Assembly (NCBI GenBank): GCA_902478605.1 | Contig: CABSLQ010000042.1 | Coordinates: 1-26,910 of the forward strand | Direction of reading: 5' to 3' | Length of the DNA stretch: 26,910 bases | Source: an uncultured Oscillospiraceae bacterium | Lineage (GTDB): Bacteria > Bacillota > Clostridia > Oscillospirales > Acutalibacteraceae | Shown: positions 7,595 to 15,900 of the stretch, piece after piece | Numbering within the stretch: the stretch's first letter is position 1 | How the letters are laid out: every line of letters begins with the position of its first letter | Program-made: the position numbers and the translations under genes | Notes under the pieces: model-generated | Databases searched by the model: none | Seen by the model: the letters and a program-made list of their open reading frames with translations, nothing else | What the model was told of the DNA's origin: nothing

Positions 7595-8107
7595 TCAGTC
7601 CGGCATGGTTTTGAGAAAGCGGGTGAAGATCTCCACGTGGAGCGCCTCGTCCAGCGCCAGACGCCGGAGCACCGCGGCCACGCCGGGATCGGTCATCTCG
7701 GCCGCCGCCGTGCGGTAGAATTCCGCCGCCTTCTGCTCGTCCGCGATGTTGCCCAGCAGCACGTGGCGCACCTCCTGGCAGCAGCTGATCATCCCGCCGT
7801 TCCAGGAAATGCGGCCGCCCCGCTGTTCACAGGCGAAGCGGGGATCCCCGCCCAGCAGCACGATGAGCCGGCCCAGAATATCCAGGTGGTGCATCTCCAC
7901 CTGGGCGATGCGCCGCACCGTGTCGGCCAGTTCCGGTTCCCGCTTGGCCAGGGTCCAGTGCTGGTATTCGTAGGCGGCGACGGCGCTCAGCTCGCTTTTG
8001 GGGCAGGCGAGCCCCTGGGACAGCTTCATGGCGGCGCGCAGGTTGGGGCCGGATACCCGCAGCGGCGGATACGGCGCGGGATCGGCCACAAGAAAGGGTG
8101 GTTTCAT
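7595..8107 (-). CDS. Ferritin-like/rubrerythrin-fold diiron protein
   Basis: A 170-residue four-helix-bundle protein. Candidate metal ligands are Glu39 (or Glu47) in helix 1, Glu71 and His74 (EMHH), Glu124 (DEQKAAEFY) and Glu154/His157 (DEALH), giving the paired ExxH arrangement of diiron or dimanganese carboxylate proteins. The YPPLRVSGPN segment near the N terminus resembles a clostridial ferritin-like/manganese-catalase-like family. The ATG at 8107 follows a GGAGGTG ribosome site; upstream in-frame codons lack one. A role in peroxide or oxygen tolerance is typical for the fold but not shown here. It has no rubredoxin domain, so it is not a classical rubrerythrin. Confidence 0.75.
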   Translation of the reverse strand: MKPPFLVADPAPYPPLRVSGPNLRAAMKLSQGLACPKSELSAVAAYEYQHWTLAKREPELADTVRRIAQVEMHHLDILGRLIVLLGGDPRFACEQRGGRISWNGGMISCCQEVRHVLLGNIADEQKAAEFYRTAAAEMTDPGVAAVLRRLALDEALHVEIFTRFLKTMPD

Positions 8108-8300
8108 AGGGGGCACCTCCGGTGTGATGGTACAGCCAGGGCGCAGGCTGTCTGGCGGCGGGCTTCGCCGCGATCCGCCCGGGAAAGACCCGTTTCGCGG
8201 GGCAGCGCGAAAGGCGGGGCGCGGCCCGGACACCGGGAGATATATATGCGGGGCGGCCGGCGCATATGCCCTCCAAAAAAGGACGAGTTTTCCCGCATAT

Positions 8301-8328
8301 TCGACAGGGCCCGGCCATATAGTACAAT
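8301..8328 (+). promoter_or_regulatory. Putative promoter of the pdaA-like gene
   Basis: TCGACA (8301-8306), a 16-base spacer and TACAAT (8323-8328) form a SigA-like promoter 30 bases before the start codon. The overlapping GCATA...CATATAG is reminiscent of, but does not fit, a forespore SigG consensus. Confidence 0.5.
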
Positions 8329-8358
8329 ACAACCATCACCCGGAAAGAGGGAGACCGT

Positions 8359-9162
8359 ATGTACATCATCCTCCGCCGCCGGCATATTGCCGCCGCGCTG
8401 TGCGCCTGCCTGGCGCTGATCCTTGTCCCCGCTGCCGCCGTCCGCCTGGCCGGGCAGCCCGCTGCGGCGGCCGCCGCCAAGGCCGCCGACAACTGGGGCC
8501 TCAGCTTCCCCAGCCCCGGCGAGCCGCCCGTGGGCAACGCCGCCCCCGCCTATCTGCGGCAGTTCGACGCCTATTTTCTGGGGGACACCGCGCAGAAAAG
8601 GATCTATCTCACCTTTGACTGCGGGTTTGAAAACGGGCACACGCCCGCCATCCTCGATGCGCTGAAAAAGCACGGGGTAAAGGCCACCTTCTTTGTGGTG
8701 GGGCACTACCTCGAGTCAAGCCCCGATCTGGTGCGCCGCATGGTGGAGGAAGGGCACACGGTGGGCAACCACACCTATCACCACCCCGACATGTCCAAAA
8801 TCGCCGACCCCGCCGCCTTTCAGGAGGAAATACAGTCGCTGGAGGCGCTGTATAAGGAGGTGACGGGGCAGGAGATGGTGAAGCTGTACCGGCCGCCCCA
8901 GGGCAAATACAGCGAGAGCAACCTCAAAATGGCCCAGCAGCTGGGGTACAAGACCTTTTTCTGGAGCCTGGCCTACGTGGACTGGTACACGGAGAAGCAG
9001 CCCACCGCCCAGCAGGCGTTCGACAAGCTGCTGCCCCGCATACACAACGGGGCGGTGGTGCTGCTGCACAACACGTCGGCCACCAACGCCGCCATCCTCG
9101 ACGAGCTGCTCACCAAATGGGAGCAGGCGGGCTTCACCTTCGGCAGCCTGACCGATTTCTGA
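8359..9162 (+). CDS. pdaA: PdaA-type polysaccharide (N-acetylmuramic acid) deacetylase
   Basis: A 267-residue NodB-fold deacetylase with an N-terminal signal/anchor (about 8-30). Its order matches Bacillus subtilis PdaA: NWGLSFP (45-51), a YDAFYLG-like segment FDAYFLG, the catalytic motif TFDCGFENG (85-93, Asp87), the metal-binding H-xxx-H in GNHTYHHPDM (His138, His142), YRPPQGKYSE, and WSLAYVDW followed by LLHNTS. PdaA deacetylates muramic acid so that the delta-lactam of spore cortex can form, which points to a spore former. AGAGGGAG precedes the ATG. It stands alone with its own promoter and a downstream hairpin. Confidence 0.88.
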   Translation: MYIILRRRHIAAALCACLALILVPAAAVRLAGQPAAAAAAKAADNWGLSFPSPGEPPVGNAAPAYLRQFDAYFLGDTAQKRIYLTFDCGFENGHTPAILDALKKHGVKATFFVVGHYLESSPDLVRRMVEEGHTVGNHTYHHPDMSKIADPAAFQEEIQSLEALYKEVTGQEMVKLYRPPQGKYSESNLKMAQQLGYKTFFWSLAYVDWYTEKQPTAQQAFDKLLPRIHNGAVVLLHNTSATNAAILDELLTKWEQAGFTFGSLTDF

Positions 9163-9180
9163 AGAGCCGGCGTATACGAA

Positions 9181-9207
9181 GAGCCCGTGCCCACGCGGCA
9201 CGGGCTC
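9181..9207 (+). terminator. Hairpin after the pdaA-like gene
   Basis: A 10-11 bp GC-rich stem (GAGCCCGTGC/GCACGGGCTC) begins 18 bases after the stop codon. No clear T-run follows. It probably marks the end of the transcript. Confidence 0.45.
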
Positions 9208-9262
9208 AGCTTGTCAAAGAAGTCCCTTCGCAAAAAATCATACGCAAAAGGCGGTGGGAAAG

Positions 9263-9522
9263 CGCCTGCGAGCGCCCGCCGTGCGGAAACGGGTAAGCAG
9301 GGATTAGCCCAGAAAAAACATGGTTTCGTGCGCCAGCACGAAAGACGTGCCGTCCAGGCACGGCAATGTTTTTTCCGGGAGTTCACGGCAAATGCCGTGA
9401 ACTCTTGCCGCGCCAGCGCCCCCAACTCTTGCCGCGCCAGCGCCGTAAACTTTCGCAGAAATGAGTCTGGAAAAACCGCGTCAGCGGTTTTTCCGGGAGT
9501 TCACGCCCTGGGGCGTGAACTC
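9263..9522 (-). repeat. Mosaic hairpin repeat family A, copy 2
   Basis: This holds the gene-free stretch between the convergent pdaA-like and thioesterase genes. Modules are the 51-base core shared with 248-298 (9263-9313); a three-way-junction fold (AAAAAACAT at 9313-9321 with ATGTTTTTT at 9366-9374, enclosing two small hairpins); a GAGTTCACGGC/GCCGTGAACTC hairpin (9379-9404); two tandem copies of a roughly 24-base unit containing TTGCCGCGCCAGCGCC; a GGAAAAACCGC/GCGGTTTTTCC hairpin (9469-9494); and a GAGTTCACGCCC hairpin (9497-9522). The 9379-9404 and 340-365 hairpins differ by a paired G-C to A-T change that keeps the stem intact. The element overlaps the 3' end of the thioesterase gene. 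Confidence 0.65.
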
Positions 9523-9977
9523 CTGCGCTGCTCCCGGCGCCGTTCGCCGGCCTCCCACTCGGCGCGTTCCTCCGGCGCGATGGTGTACAGGCCGGGCACC
9601 GGCGCGGGCTTTTCCTCCTCGTCGATGGCCACCAGCACGAGATAGGCCCGGTTGATGAGGGCCCGGTCGCCGCCCAGCTGCTCGACAAAGGTGTCCACCC
9701 GCACCTCCATTGACGTGCGGCCCACCCAGGTCACCCGCCCGAGCAGCAGCACCGTGTCGCCCGCGTGCGCCGCCGCCCGGAACTGCAGGTTATCCACCGC
9801 GGCGGTGGTGACGTTTCGCCCGCTGTGCCGCCGGGCGGCCACCGCGGCCACCACGTCAATCCATTCGAGCAGCCGGCCCCCGAACAGCCGGCCGTCCGCG
9901 TTGCAGTGGCCCGGCATCACAATCTGCACCTGCTCGGCGAGCGATTCGCCCACCGTTTTCATCGGCCGCTTTTCCAT
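9501..9977 (-). CDS. Hotdog-fold acyl-CoA thioesterase
   Basis: A 158-residue single-hotdog acyl-CoA hydrolase. The family signature is N-ADGRLFGGRLLEWID (about 26-41), followed by TTAAVDNLQF and the later RTSMEVRVDTF strand. Such enzymes hydrolyse acyl-CoA in the cytosol, with chain specificity not readable here. The ATG at 9977 follows AAAGGAGAG; an internal Met6 is a weaker alternative. A TATACT -10 box lies upstream on the minus strand near 10024-10029. The last residues (SSRPRA) and the TGA stop are encoded inside the outer hairpin of repeat family A, so the C terminus appears to have been supplied or rewritten by the repeat. Confidence 0.85.
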   Translation of the reverse strand: MEKRPMKTVGESLAEQVQIVMPGHCNADGRLFGGRLLEWIDVVAAVAARRHSGRNVTTAAVDNLQFRAAAHAGDTVLLLGRVTWVGRTSMEVRVDTFVEQLGGDRALINRAYLVLVAIDEEEKPAPVPGLYTIAPEERAEWEAGERRREQRRSSRPRA

Positions 9978-10073
9978 ATGGCACCCTCTCCTTTACCGCC
10001 GGCGGACAAGCCTTCTGCCCTTCAGTATACCACGTCCGCCGCCCCCAAACCAGAGCCTGCGCACAAATTTCCG

Positions 10074-10102
10074 TTGAAATGGCGCGCGGTTCATGGTATA
10101 CT
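10074..10102 (+). promoter_or_regulatory. SigA-type promoter of the ABC/GldG-like operon
   Basis: TTGAAA (10074-10079), a 17-base spacer and TATACT (10097-10102) lie about 160 bases upstream of the first gene, leaving a long, fairly AT-rich leader. A second TTTACA...TACAAT pair nearer the gene has a 20-base spacer and is less convincing. Confidence 0.6.
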
Positions 10103-10262
10103 TATCCGCGGACAAAGCGTAAGCAGAAAAATCACACGATAAACACACAACTTTTATAGACTGTTTACAAATGCCCGTCCCGGCTCCGCTACAATTAAAT
10201 GTGACGAGCTGCGGCGCGGCCCTGCTGCGCCTGACGATAACAACAGGAGGGAATGCAACACC

Positions 10263-11228
10263 ATGATCGAGGTACAAAACCTGACGAAGCGATATGGCAG
10301 CCACGTTGCCGTGGACAATATCAGCTTCACGGTGGACGAAGGCGAGATACTCGGCTTCCTGGGGCCCAACGGCGCCGGCAAATCCACCACCATGAACATT
10401 CTGACCGGCTATCTGTCGGCCACCGACGGCTTGGTGAAGATCAACGGCCACGACGTGCTCGAGGAGCCCAACGAGGCCAAGCTCAACATCGGCTATCTGC
10501 CCGAGCAGCCGCCGCTGTATCTGGACATGACGGTGCGGGAATACCTGGACTTCATGTATGAGCTGAAAAAATGCGTGCTGCCCCGCGCCCAGCATATCGC
10601 CGAGATCTGCCGCCTGGTCAAGATTCAGGACGTGTACGGCCGGCTGATCAAGAATCTGTCCAAGGGCTATCGGCAGCGCGTCGGCTTTGCCCAGGCCCTC
10701 ATCGGCAACCCGCCGGTGCTGATCCTGGACGAACCCACCGTCGGCCTCGACCCCAACCAGATCATCGAGATCCGCTCGCTCATCAAGGGCCTCGGCAAGC
10801 ATCACACCGTGATCCTCTCCTCCCATATCCTGCCCGAAGTGGAGGCGGTGTGCGACCGCATCGTGGTCATCAACAAGGGCCGCATCGCCGCCAACGACAC
10901 GGCCGAGAACCTGTCCAAAAAATATTCCAGCGACCGGCGCATTCTGCTGCGCGTGGCCGGGCCCAGCGCCGAGGTGGCGGCGCTGCTCTCCCGCATCGAC
11001 GGGGTGGACAGCGTCACCGCCATGGGCGAGCGGGAGCCGGGCATATACGAGTTCGCCCTCGAGGTGCAGGACGGCAAGGATATCCGCCGCGACATGTTTG
11101 AGCGCCTCGCCGCGCGCAAGTGGCCGATGATGGGCCTGCGCTCCATGGAGATGACGCTGGAGGATATCTTCATCGCCCTGACCCGCGAGCAGGCGCCCCA
11201 GGCAATCAAAGGAGGGAAGCACGCATGA
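10263..11228 (+). CDS. ABC transporter ATP-binding protein (GldA/CcmA-like)
   Basis: A 321-residue ATPase with Walker A GPNGAGKST (34-42), Q-loop Gln82 (LPEQ), signature LSKGYRQR (132-139), Walker B VLILDE (152-157), D-loop GLD and the SSHIL switch histidine, then a C-terminal regulatory domain of about 100 residues. The start follows AGGAGGG. The stop overlaps the permease start as ATGA. With the next three genes it forms the layout of Gld-type ABC systems: ATPase, ABC-2 permease, GldG-like auxiliary protein and DUF4340 protein. In Bacteroidetes these act in gliding; in Firmicutes the cargo is unknown. Confidence 0.92.
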   Translation: MIEVQNLTKRYGSHVAVDNISFTVDEGEILGFLGPNGAGKSTTMNILTGYLSATDGLVKINGHDVLEEPNEAKLNIGYLPEQPPLYLDMTVREYLDFMYELKKCVLPRAQHIAEICRLVKIQDVYGRLIKNLSKGYRQRVGFAQALIGNPPVLILDEPTVGLDPNQIIEIRSLIKGLGKHHTVILSSHILPEVEAVCDRIVVINKGRIAANDTAENLSKKYSSDRRILLRVAGPSAEVAALLSRIDGVDSVTAMGEREPGIYEFALEVQDGKDIRRDMFERLAARKWPMMGLRSMEMTLEDIFIALTREQAPQAIKGGKHA

Positions 11229-11935
11229 GTGCGGTATTCAAACGGGAGTTCCGGACCTTTTTCACGTCGCCCATCGGCTATTTCGTGCTGGCGCTGATAT
11301 TTGCGCTGTCCGGCTTTTTCTTTTATTATTATAACATGAGAGGGCTTCTCGCCGATCTGACCGGCGTGTTCAGCAGCGTGTTCTCCTATGTCATCATGCT
11401 GGTGCTGCCCGTGCTGACCATGCGGCTGCTCAGCGACGACAAGCGGCAGAAAACCGACCAGGCGCTGCTCACCGCCCCGGTGAGCCTCACGGGCATCGCG
11501 CTGGGCAAGTTCTTCGCCGCGCTGCTCATTTACGCCATCGGCATCGCCATCACCCTGGTGTTCGCCATCATCATCGCCTTCCAGGTGACGCCCGACTGGC
11601 TGGTCATCATCGGCAACTACCTCGGCCTGCTGCTGCTCGGCGGCATGGTCATCGCCATCGGCCTGTTCATTTCCAGCCTCACCGAATCCCAGTTCATCGC
11701 GGCGCTCGTCACCTTCGCGATCTCCTTCATCCTCGTGATGATCGACAACGTCGGCAGCATGTTCTCCAGCGCCACCTGGCTGCAGCCGATTGTGGAGTTT
11801 CTGTCGGTCTATTCCCGGTACAACGAGTTCACCAACGGCATCATCCAGTATGACAACGTGATCTTTTTCCTGAGCATGCAGGCCCTGTTTGTGTTCCTGA
11901 CCGTTCGGGTTCTGGATCGCAAGAGATGGAACTGA
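11225..11935 (+). CDS. ABC-2 type permease (GldF-like)
   Basis: A 236-residue membrane protein with about six transmembrane helices. The family motif MRLLSDDKRQKTDQALLTAPVS-like segment lies after the second helix (about 66-86); such Arg/acid-rich loops before the LLTAPVS stretch are typical of ABC-2 permeases paired with GldA-type ATPases. The ATG overlaps the upstream TGA and GGAGGG lies inside the ATPase gene, so translation is coupled. It ends with a basic tail, DRKRWN. Confidence 0.88.
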   Translation: MSAVFKREFRTFFTSPIGYFVLALIFALSGFFFYYYNMRGLLADLTGVFSSVFSYVIMLVLPVLTMRLLSDDKRQKTDQALLTAPVSLTGIALGKFFAALLIYAIGIAITLVFAIIIAFQVTPDWLVIIGNYLGLLLLGGMVIAIGLFISSLTESQFIAALVTFAISFILVMIDNVGSMFSSATWLQPIVEFLSVYSRYNEFTNGIIQYDNVIFFLSMQALFVFLTVRVLDRKRWN

Positions 11936-11951
11936 GGGGAGGAGCAACGAC

Positions 11952-13724
11952 ATGATAAAGGACAACGGTTTCGAGACGAGCGGCAACGGCGAGCTCGAAG
12001 AAGAGCTGCTCGACGCCCTGCATAAGAAGGGGCTTGTCCCCGACGGGGAAAGCGCGCAGGAGGAGGAGGCCGCCGCGGAGGAAGCGATTGCGGCGGAGGA
12101 AGCCTCTGCCGCCGGAGAGGCCGAAGAAGCGGCCCCCGCTGAGGAAGAGCCGGCCGCGGACGCCGCCGAAGACGAAGCGGCCGCGGAGGAGGCCGAGGCC
12201 GAAAAGGCGGGCAAGAAGAAAAAGGCCAAAAAGGAGAAGACAAAGCGGTTCAACAGCCGCCGCCTGCGCTATGGCAGCATGGCGACGGGGGTGACCGCGG
12301 CGGCCGTGGTGCTGGTGGTGATACTCAACGTGGTGGTGGGTATTCTGTCCGACCGGTATCCGCTCAACCTCGATCTGACCCAGGACAAGATGTTCACCCT
12401 GACCGAGAACAGCGTGGAAATCGCCCAGTCCATCGATAAAGAGGTGCAGGTGCTCGTCTTTGCGGATGAGCAGTATTTCGAGAGCCCCAACGCCCAGCTC
12501 GGCGAGGTGGGCGACCTGTTCCGCGAGCTGTACACCGCCCTGCAGCAGTACGGCAGCCATTCGGGCGGCAACGTGACGGTCCAGTACATCGATCTCAACG
12601 CCAACCCCACCCTGGCCAGCACCTATGAAGAATACGAGCCCATCGATTTTGACGTGGTGTTTGTCTGCGGCGACCGGTTTAAGAAGGTCAACGTGCTCAA
12701 CGACATGGCGGAGAGTTCGCAAGACCAGTACACTGGCTCGTACTCGCTCACCTCCAAGGTGGAGCTGACCATCGCGTCCCAGATGCGCAACGTCACCAAC
12801 GACAATCCCAACGTGGTGGCCGTTTTCACCGGCCATTCCGAGCTGGACGGCGCGGTGGACACGCTGCGGGATTTGTACGAGGTCAACGGCTATGAATTCC
12901 AGGAAGTGAACCTGGCCACCAACACGGAAATCGACGAGAACGCGACGGTGGGTCTCATCGCCGCGCCGGCCAACGATTTCTCCCAGGCCGAGGTGGAAAA
13001 GCTGCAGAAATGGCTGAACAACGACGGCAAGCTGGGCCGCAGTCTGATGGTGTATGTCAACCCCAACGGCAACTGCCCCGAGCTGTACAACTTCCTCAAC
13101 GTGGAATACGGCATCGAGGTCACCAACCGCATCGTGTATGAAACGGACAGCGGCCGCATTCTGGGCGTCGGCACCAGCCTCGCCGACCTGGCTGACACCG
13201 ATTTCACCACCGACATCAGCGGGGAAAGGGCTGTGGCCGCCGTGAACGCGGTGCAGCTCATCACCCATTTTGAGAACGACACCTCCCTGTCCACCTACAA
13301 CGTGGACATCATGACCTTCCCCGAGTCGGCCGAGCTGATCGTGCCCGCCGAGGAGGGCCAGACGGAGATTAAGACGGAGAAGGCGGACGAATACCCCATC
13401 GTCGGCATGGCCGCCGCCGTCAAATACACCTATGTCGATAACGAGCCGGTGGAGACCAACGTGGTGGTCAACGGCAGCATCTACATGCTCAACTACCTGC
13501 AATACCCCAACTGGAGCAATGAGGATCTGCTGCTGAATACAATGAACACCATAACGGGCGCGGAGGATACCATCAACGTGTCCACCAAGTCGCTCGACGC
13601 CGAGATGCTGCAGTTCACCCAGCTGACCGCCTGGGTGGTGGGCCTTGGCGTCTTCACCATCGGCATTCCGGTGCTGATCCTGGTTATCGGCCTCGTCGTC
13701 TTCCTCAGGAGGAGGCATTTATGA
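11952..13724 (+). CDS. GldG-family ABC transporter auxiliary protein with acidic N-terminal extension
   Basis: A 590-residue protein. Residues about 33-85 are almost entirely Glu/Ala, and 86-107 are Lys/Arg-rich. A transmembrane helix (108-132) leads into LDLTQDKMFTLTENS (140-154), the hallmark segment of GldG-like (ABC_transp_aux) proteins. A large extracytoplasmic domain follows, with a last helix near 558-585 and tail RRRHL. The acidic-then-basic N-terminal tract would lie in the cytoplasm and is longer than usual for the family. It lies 16 bases after the permease with its own GGGGAGGAG site, and its stop overlaps the next start as ATGA. It probably forms the extracytoplasmic part of the ABC complex. 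Confidence 0.85.
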   Translation: MIKDNGFETSGNGELEEELLDALHKKGLVPDGESAQEEEAAAEEAIAAEEASAAGEAEEAAPAEEEPAADAAEDEAAAEEAEAEKAGKKKKAKKEKTKRFNSRRLRYGSMATGVTAAAVVLVVILNVVVGILSDRYPLNLDLTQDKMFTLTENSVEIAQSIDKEVQVLVFADEQYFESPNAQLGEVGDLFRELYTALQQYGSHSGGNVTVQYIDLNANPTLASTYEEYEPIDFDVVFVCGDRFKKVNVLNDMAESSQDQYTGSYSLTSKVELTIASQMRNVTNDNPNVVAVFTGHSELDGAVDTLRDLYEVNGYEFQEVNLATNTEIDENATVGLIAAPANDFSQAEVEKLQKWLNNDGKLGRSLMVYVNPNGNCPELYNFLNVEYGIEVTNRIVYETDSGRILGVGTSLADLADTDFTTDISGERAVAAVNAVQLITHFENDTSLSTYNVDIMTFPESAELIVPAEEGQTEIKTEKADEYPIVGMAAAVKYTYVDNEPVETNVVVNGSIYMLNYLQYPNWSNEDLLLNTMNTITGAEDTINVSTKSLDAEMLQFTQLTAWVVGLGVFTIGIPVLILVIGLVVFLRRRHL

Positions 13725-15277
13725 GTAAAGGCAAGCTGAGCAAACGCGCGCGCACCCTCCTCGCGGTGTGCGCGGCGGTGGTGGTGCTGGCGGGGGCGCT
13801 GACGACGCTGCTGCTCCTGCCCGCACCCGAGGATTCCGCCTCTTCCGGCGAGACGTCGAGCACGCCCGCCATCACCGTCGTCGACCGGTCCAAGGACGCC
13901 GAGGGCGAAACGGTGGAAAATCCCGTCAAGTCCATGACCATTCAATTGGAGAGCGAGGAAATCGCCTTCATCACGGGCGAGGACGGCGGGCTCATCGTGG
14001 AACAGTACAAGGATCTGGAGCCCGAGACCTATGAGCTGAGCGCCCTCGCCTCGCAGACGGCGTCCATTACGGCGGTCAAGGATTACGGCGCGGTGGAGAA
14101 CCCGGCGGATTACGGCTTCGACAACCCCACCGCCACCGTCAGCGCCACCTACCACGACGATTCCACCTTCTCCTTCGAGATCGGCAGCCAGACGCCGCTC
14201 AAGGACGGGTATTACCTGCGCGAAACGGGCGGGACCAACGTCTATGAGGTGGAAACCAGCGTGGCGGAAACCTTCACCGCCCCGTCGACGGATTACATCG
14301 GCACCACCCTGATGACCACGCCGGAGATCAAGGAGGACGACGACAGCGGCCAGGCGGTGCTGCGCGACATGGAGCTGAGCGGCACGGTCCGCGCCGATAA
14401 GCCCTTCGCTTTCCGGATGGTCACCACCGAGGACACCGATTTTTCGGTTTACACCTATATGATGACCAGCCCGTACCTGCGCGGGTGCAGCTCCGATAAA
14501 ATCCAGAATTTGCAGTCCTTTACCGCGCTGACCGCCAGCAGTGCGGTCAAGGCGTATCCCACCGAAGAGGATCTGGCCGCCTATGGCCTTGACGAACCGT
14601 ATTCGGTGGCCGAGCTGCACACCGCGGTGTCCACCCTGGTGGACGATCCCGATGCCTCCTCCTCCACCTCCAGCGGGGAAGAGGCGGAGCAGGTGACCTC
14701 CTTCTACAACGTCGCCGAGCATACCATCCGGGTGGGCGACACCGACGAGGACGGCAACTACTACGTGACGGTGGACGATATACCGGTGGTGTACCTGGTG
14801 TCCTCCTCCTCCATTTCGACGTGGGTGGAGGCGCAGTATGACGACCTGGCGGATTCGCTGCTCTTCATGCGGGACATCACCACGGTGAAGAACGTGTCGA
14901 TCACCATCGACGGGGAAAAGACGACCTTCGACCTGACCCATTATCCCGACGAGGAAGATCGGGACGATATGATGGTGGTCAAGTCGGGGGATCAGACGCT
15001 GGATACCGCCTCCTTCCGTTCGCTGTACCAGAACCTAATGGGCATCACCCGATACGGGGCCGCGGAATCCAAGCCGACCGGCACCCCCGATGTGACGGTG
15101 GAGATTGTGCCCATCGAGGGCGACACCATACGGGTGGATCTGTATCAGAAGGACGCGAGCCTTTATACCTGCGTACAGGATACGGGCGAGTATTACGAGG
15201 TGAAAGCCAGCCTGGTGACCAGGATAATCGAAAACGTGCCCGACTATCTCGCCGGCGAGGAGATCGTCGCCAACTGA
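13721..15277 (+). CDS. DUF4340 domain-containing membrane-anchored protein
   Basis: A 518-residue protein with an N-terminal membrane anchor (about 12-31, RTLLAVCAAVVVLAGALTTL) and a large extracytoplasmic region. The two DUF4340-type segments contain the recurring pattern of a GYYLRETGGTNVYEV-like strand and a later YYVTVDDIPVVYLV-like strand. DUF4340 proteins typically follow GldG-like genes, as here. The ATG at 13721 overlaps the GldG-like stop and AGGAGG lies just before it. It is the last gene of the operon, with a clear terminator after it. Function is unknown beyond association with the ABC complex. Confidence 0.82.
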   Translation: MSKGKLSKRARTLLAVCAAVVVLAGALTTLLLLPAPEDSASSGETSSTPAITVVDRSKDAEGETVENPVKSMTIQLESEEIAFITGEDGGLIVEQYKDLEPETYELSALASQTASITAVKDYGAVENPADYGFDNPTATVSATYHDDSTFSFEIGSQTPLKDGYYLRETGGTNVYEVETSVAETFTAPSTDYIGTTLMTTPEIKEDDDSGQAVLRDMELSGTVRADKPFAFRMVTTEDTDFSVYTYMMTSPYLRGCSSDKIQNLQSFTALTASSAVKAYPTEEDLAAYGLDEPYSVAELHTAVSTLVDDPDASSSTSSGEEAEQVTSFYNVAEHTIRVGDTDEDGNYYVTVDDIPVVYLVSSSSISTWVEAQYDDLADSLLFMRDITTVKNVSITIDGEKTTFDLTHYPDEEDRDDMMVVKSGDQTLDTASFRSLYQNLMGITRYGAAESKPTGTPDVTVEIVPIEGDTIRVDLYQKDASLYTCVQDTGEYYEVKASLVTRIIENVPDYLAGEEIVAN

Positions 15278-15297
15278 TAAACCACACAAACAAAGCG

Positions 15298-15328
15298 AAG
15301 GCCGCACCCGAAAGGGTGCGGCCTTTTT
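15298..15328 (+). terminator. Intrinsic terminator of the ABC/GldG-like operon
   Basis: The stem AAGGCCGCACCC/GGGTGCGGCCTT with a 4-base loop is followed by T5, 20 bases after the DUF4340 stop codon. Confidence 0.9.
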
Positions 15329-15426
15329 CTTGGGCCTGCAGCAACGGCGCGGAAAAAAGACACTCTCTATATAGAAAGCGCCGTTTAGGCGCCGGCGGTT
15401 TACTGCGGGAAGTGGTCTGCTCATAT

Positions 15427-15494
15427 GATACCATATGGTCTCTATTTTACTCTTCCCACATGATACAATCAAGTAAAAGATACCATATAGTATC
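15427..15494 (+). promoter_or_regulatory. Paired operator-like palindromes and -10 box of the small XRE gene
   Basis: Two related near-palindromes, GATACCATATGGTCTC (15427-15442) and GATACCATATAGTATC (15479-15494), have centres 52 bases apart, close to five helical turns. A TACAAT -10 box (15464-15469) lies between them and the expected -35 is weak. A further GATAC half-site overlaps the -10 box. This is the arrangement expected for autorepression by the downstream XRE protein, which is an inference. Confidence 0.6.
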
Positions 15495-15512
15495 ATTTGG
15501 GGGGATATTTCC

Positions 15513-15770
15513 ATGCAAAAGCTTTTACAGGATATACATATTGGGGGAAATTTACAAAGACTGCGAAAAGCGCGTGGCTTATCGCAGTCGGATATGGTGA
15601 CAAAGCTGCAGCTGCTTGGGCGTTCCATGTCCAGAGCCAATTATGCCCATATTGAGCAAGGGGTCCGCAACCTTTACGTAAGCGATTTGCTTCTGTTTAA
15701 GGCAATACTCGACACGCCGTATGAAGAATTCTTCCGCGATCTCCCGCTTCCCGGAACGGATCCGCTTTGA
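15513..15770 (+). CDS. Small XRE-family HTH regulator (85 aa)
   Basis: An 85-residue protein made up almost entirely of a Cro/CI-type helix-turn-helix: GGNLQRLRKARGLSQSDM, then a longer-than-usual turn before SRANYAHIEQGVRNLYVSDLL and a final helix ending in YEEFFRDL. It has no effector domain. The ATG follows a GGGGGG run 8 bases upstream. The region just upstream holds two matched palindromes, suggesting autoregulation. It is much more AT-rich in codon choice than its neighbours, which could indicate transfer. No partner gene is adjacent on the same strand. Confidence 0.85.
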   Translation: MQKLLQDIHIGGNLQRLRKARGLSQSDMVTKLQLLGRSMSRANYAHIEQGVRNLYVSDLLLFKAILDTPYEEFFRDLPLPGTDPL

Positions 15771-15803
15771 ACGCGCGTGCCGGCTCTCCTGAGCCGGGCG
15801 CGT
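15771..15803 (+). terminator. GC-rich hairpin directly after the XRE gene
   Basis: A hairpin begins immediately after the stop codon (GCCGGCTC/GAGCCGG core with flanking ACGCGC/GCGCGT and a TCCT loop). There is no T-run, so its terminator role is tentative. Confidence 0.4.
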
Positions 15804-15900
15804 GGCACACCGTCCGGCCTAACGCCGGTCCGCCGGGATTCCCGCCCTGTATCCGGCGAAACCCACGCCTGTAAGTCCCTCTGCCGGGCCGTGCGGACAC

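Noticed and set aside
9401..9450. Possible CRISPR-like direct repeats
   Set aside because: Only two tandem units of about 24 bases with no spacers and no cas genes; they belong to repeat family A.
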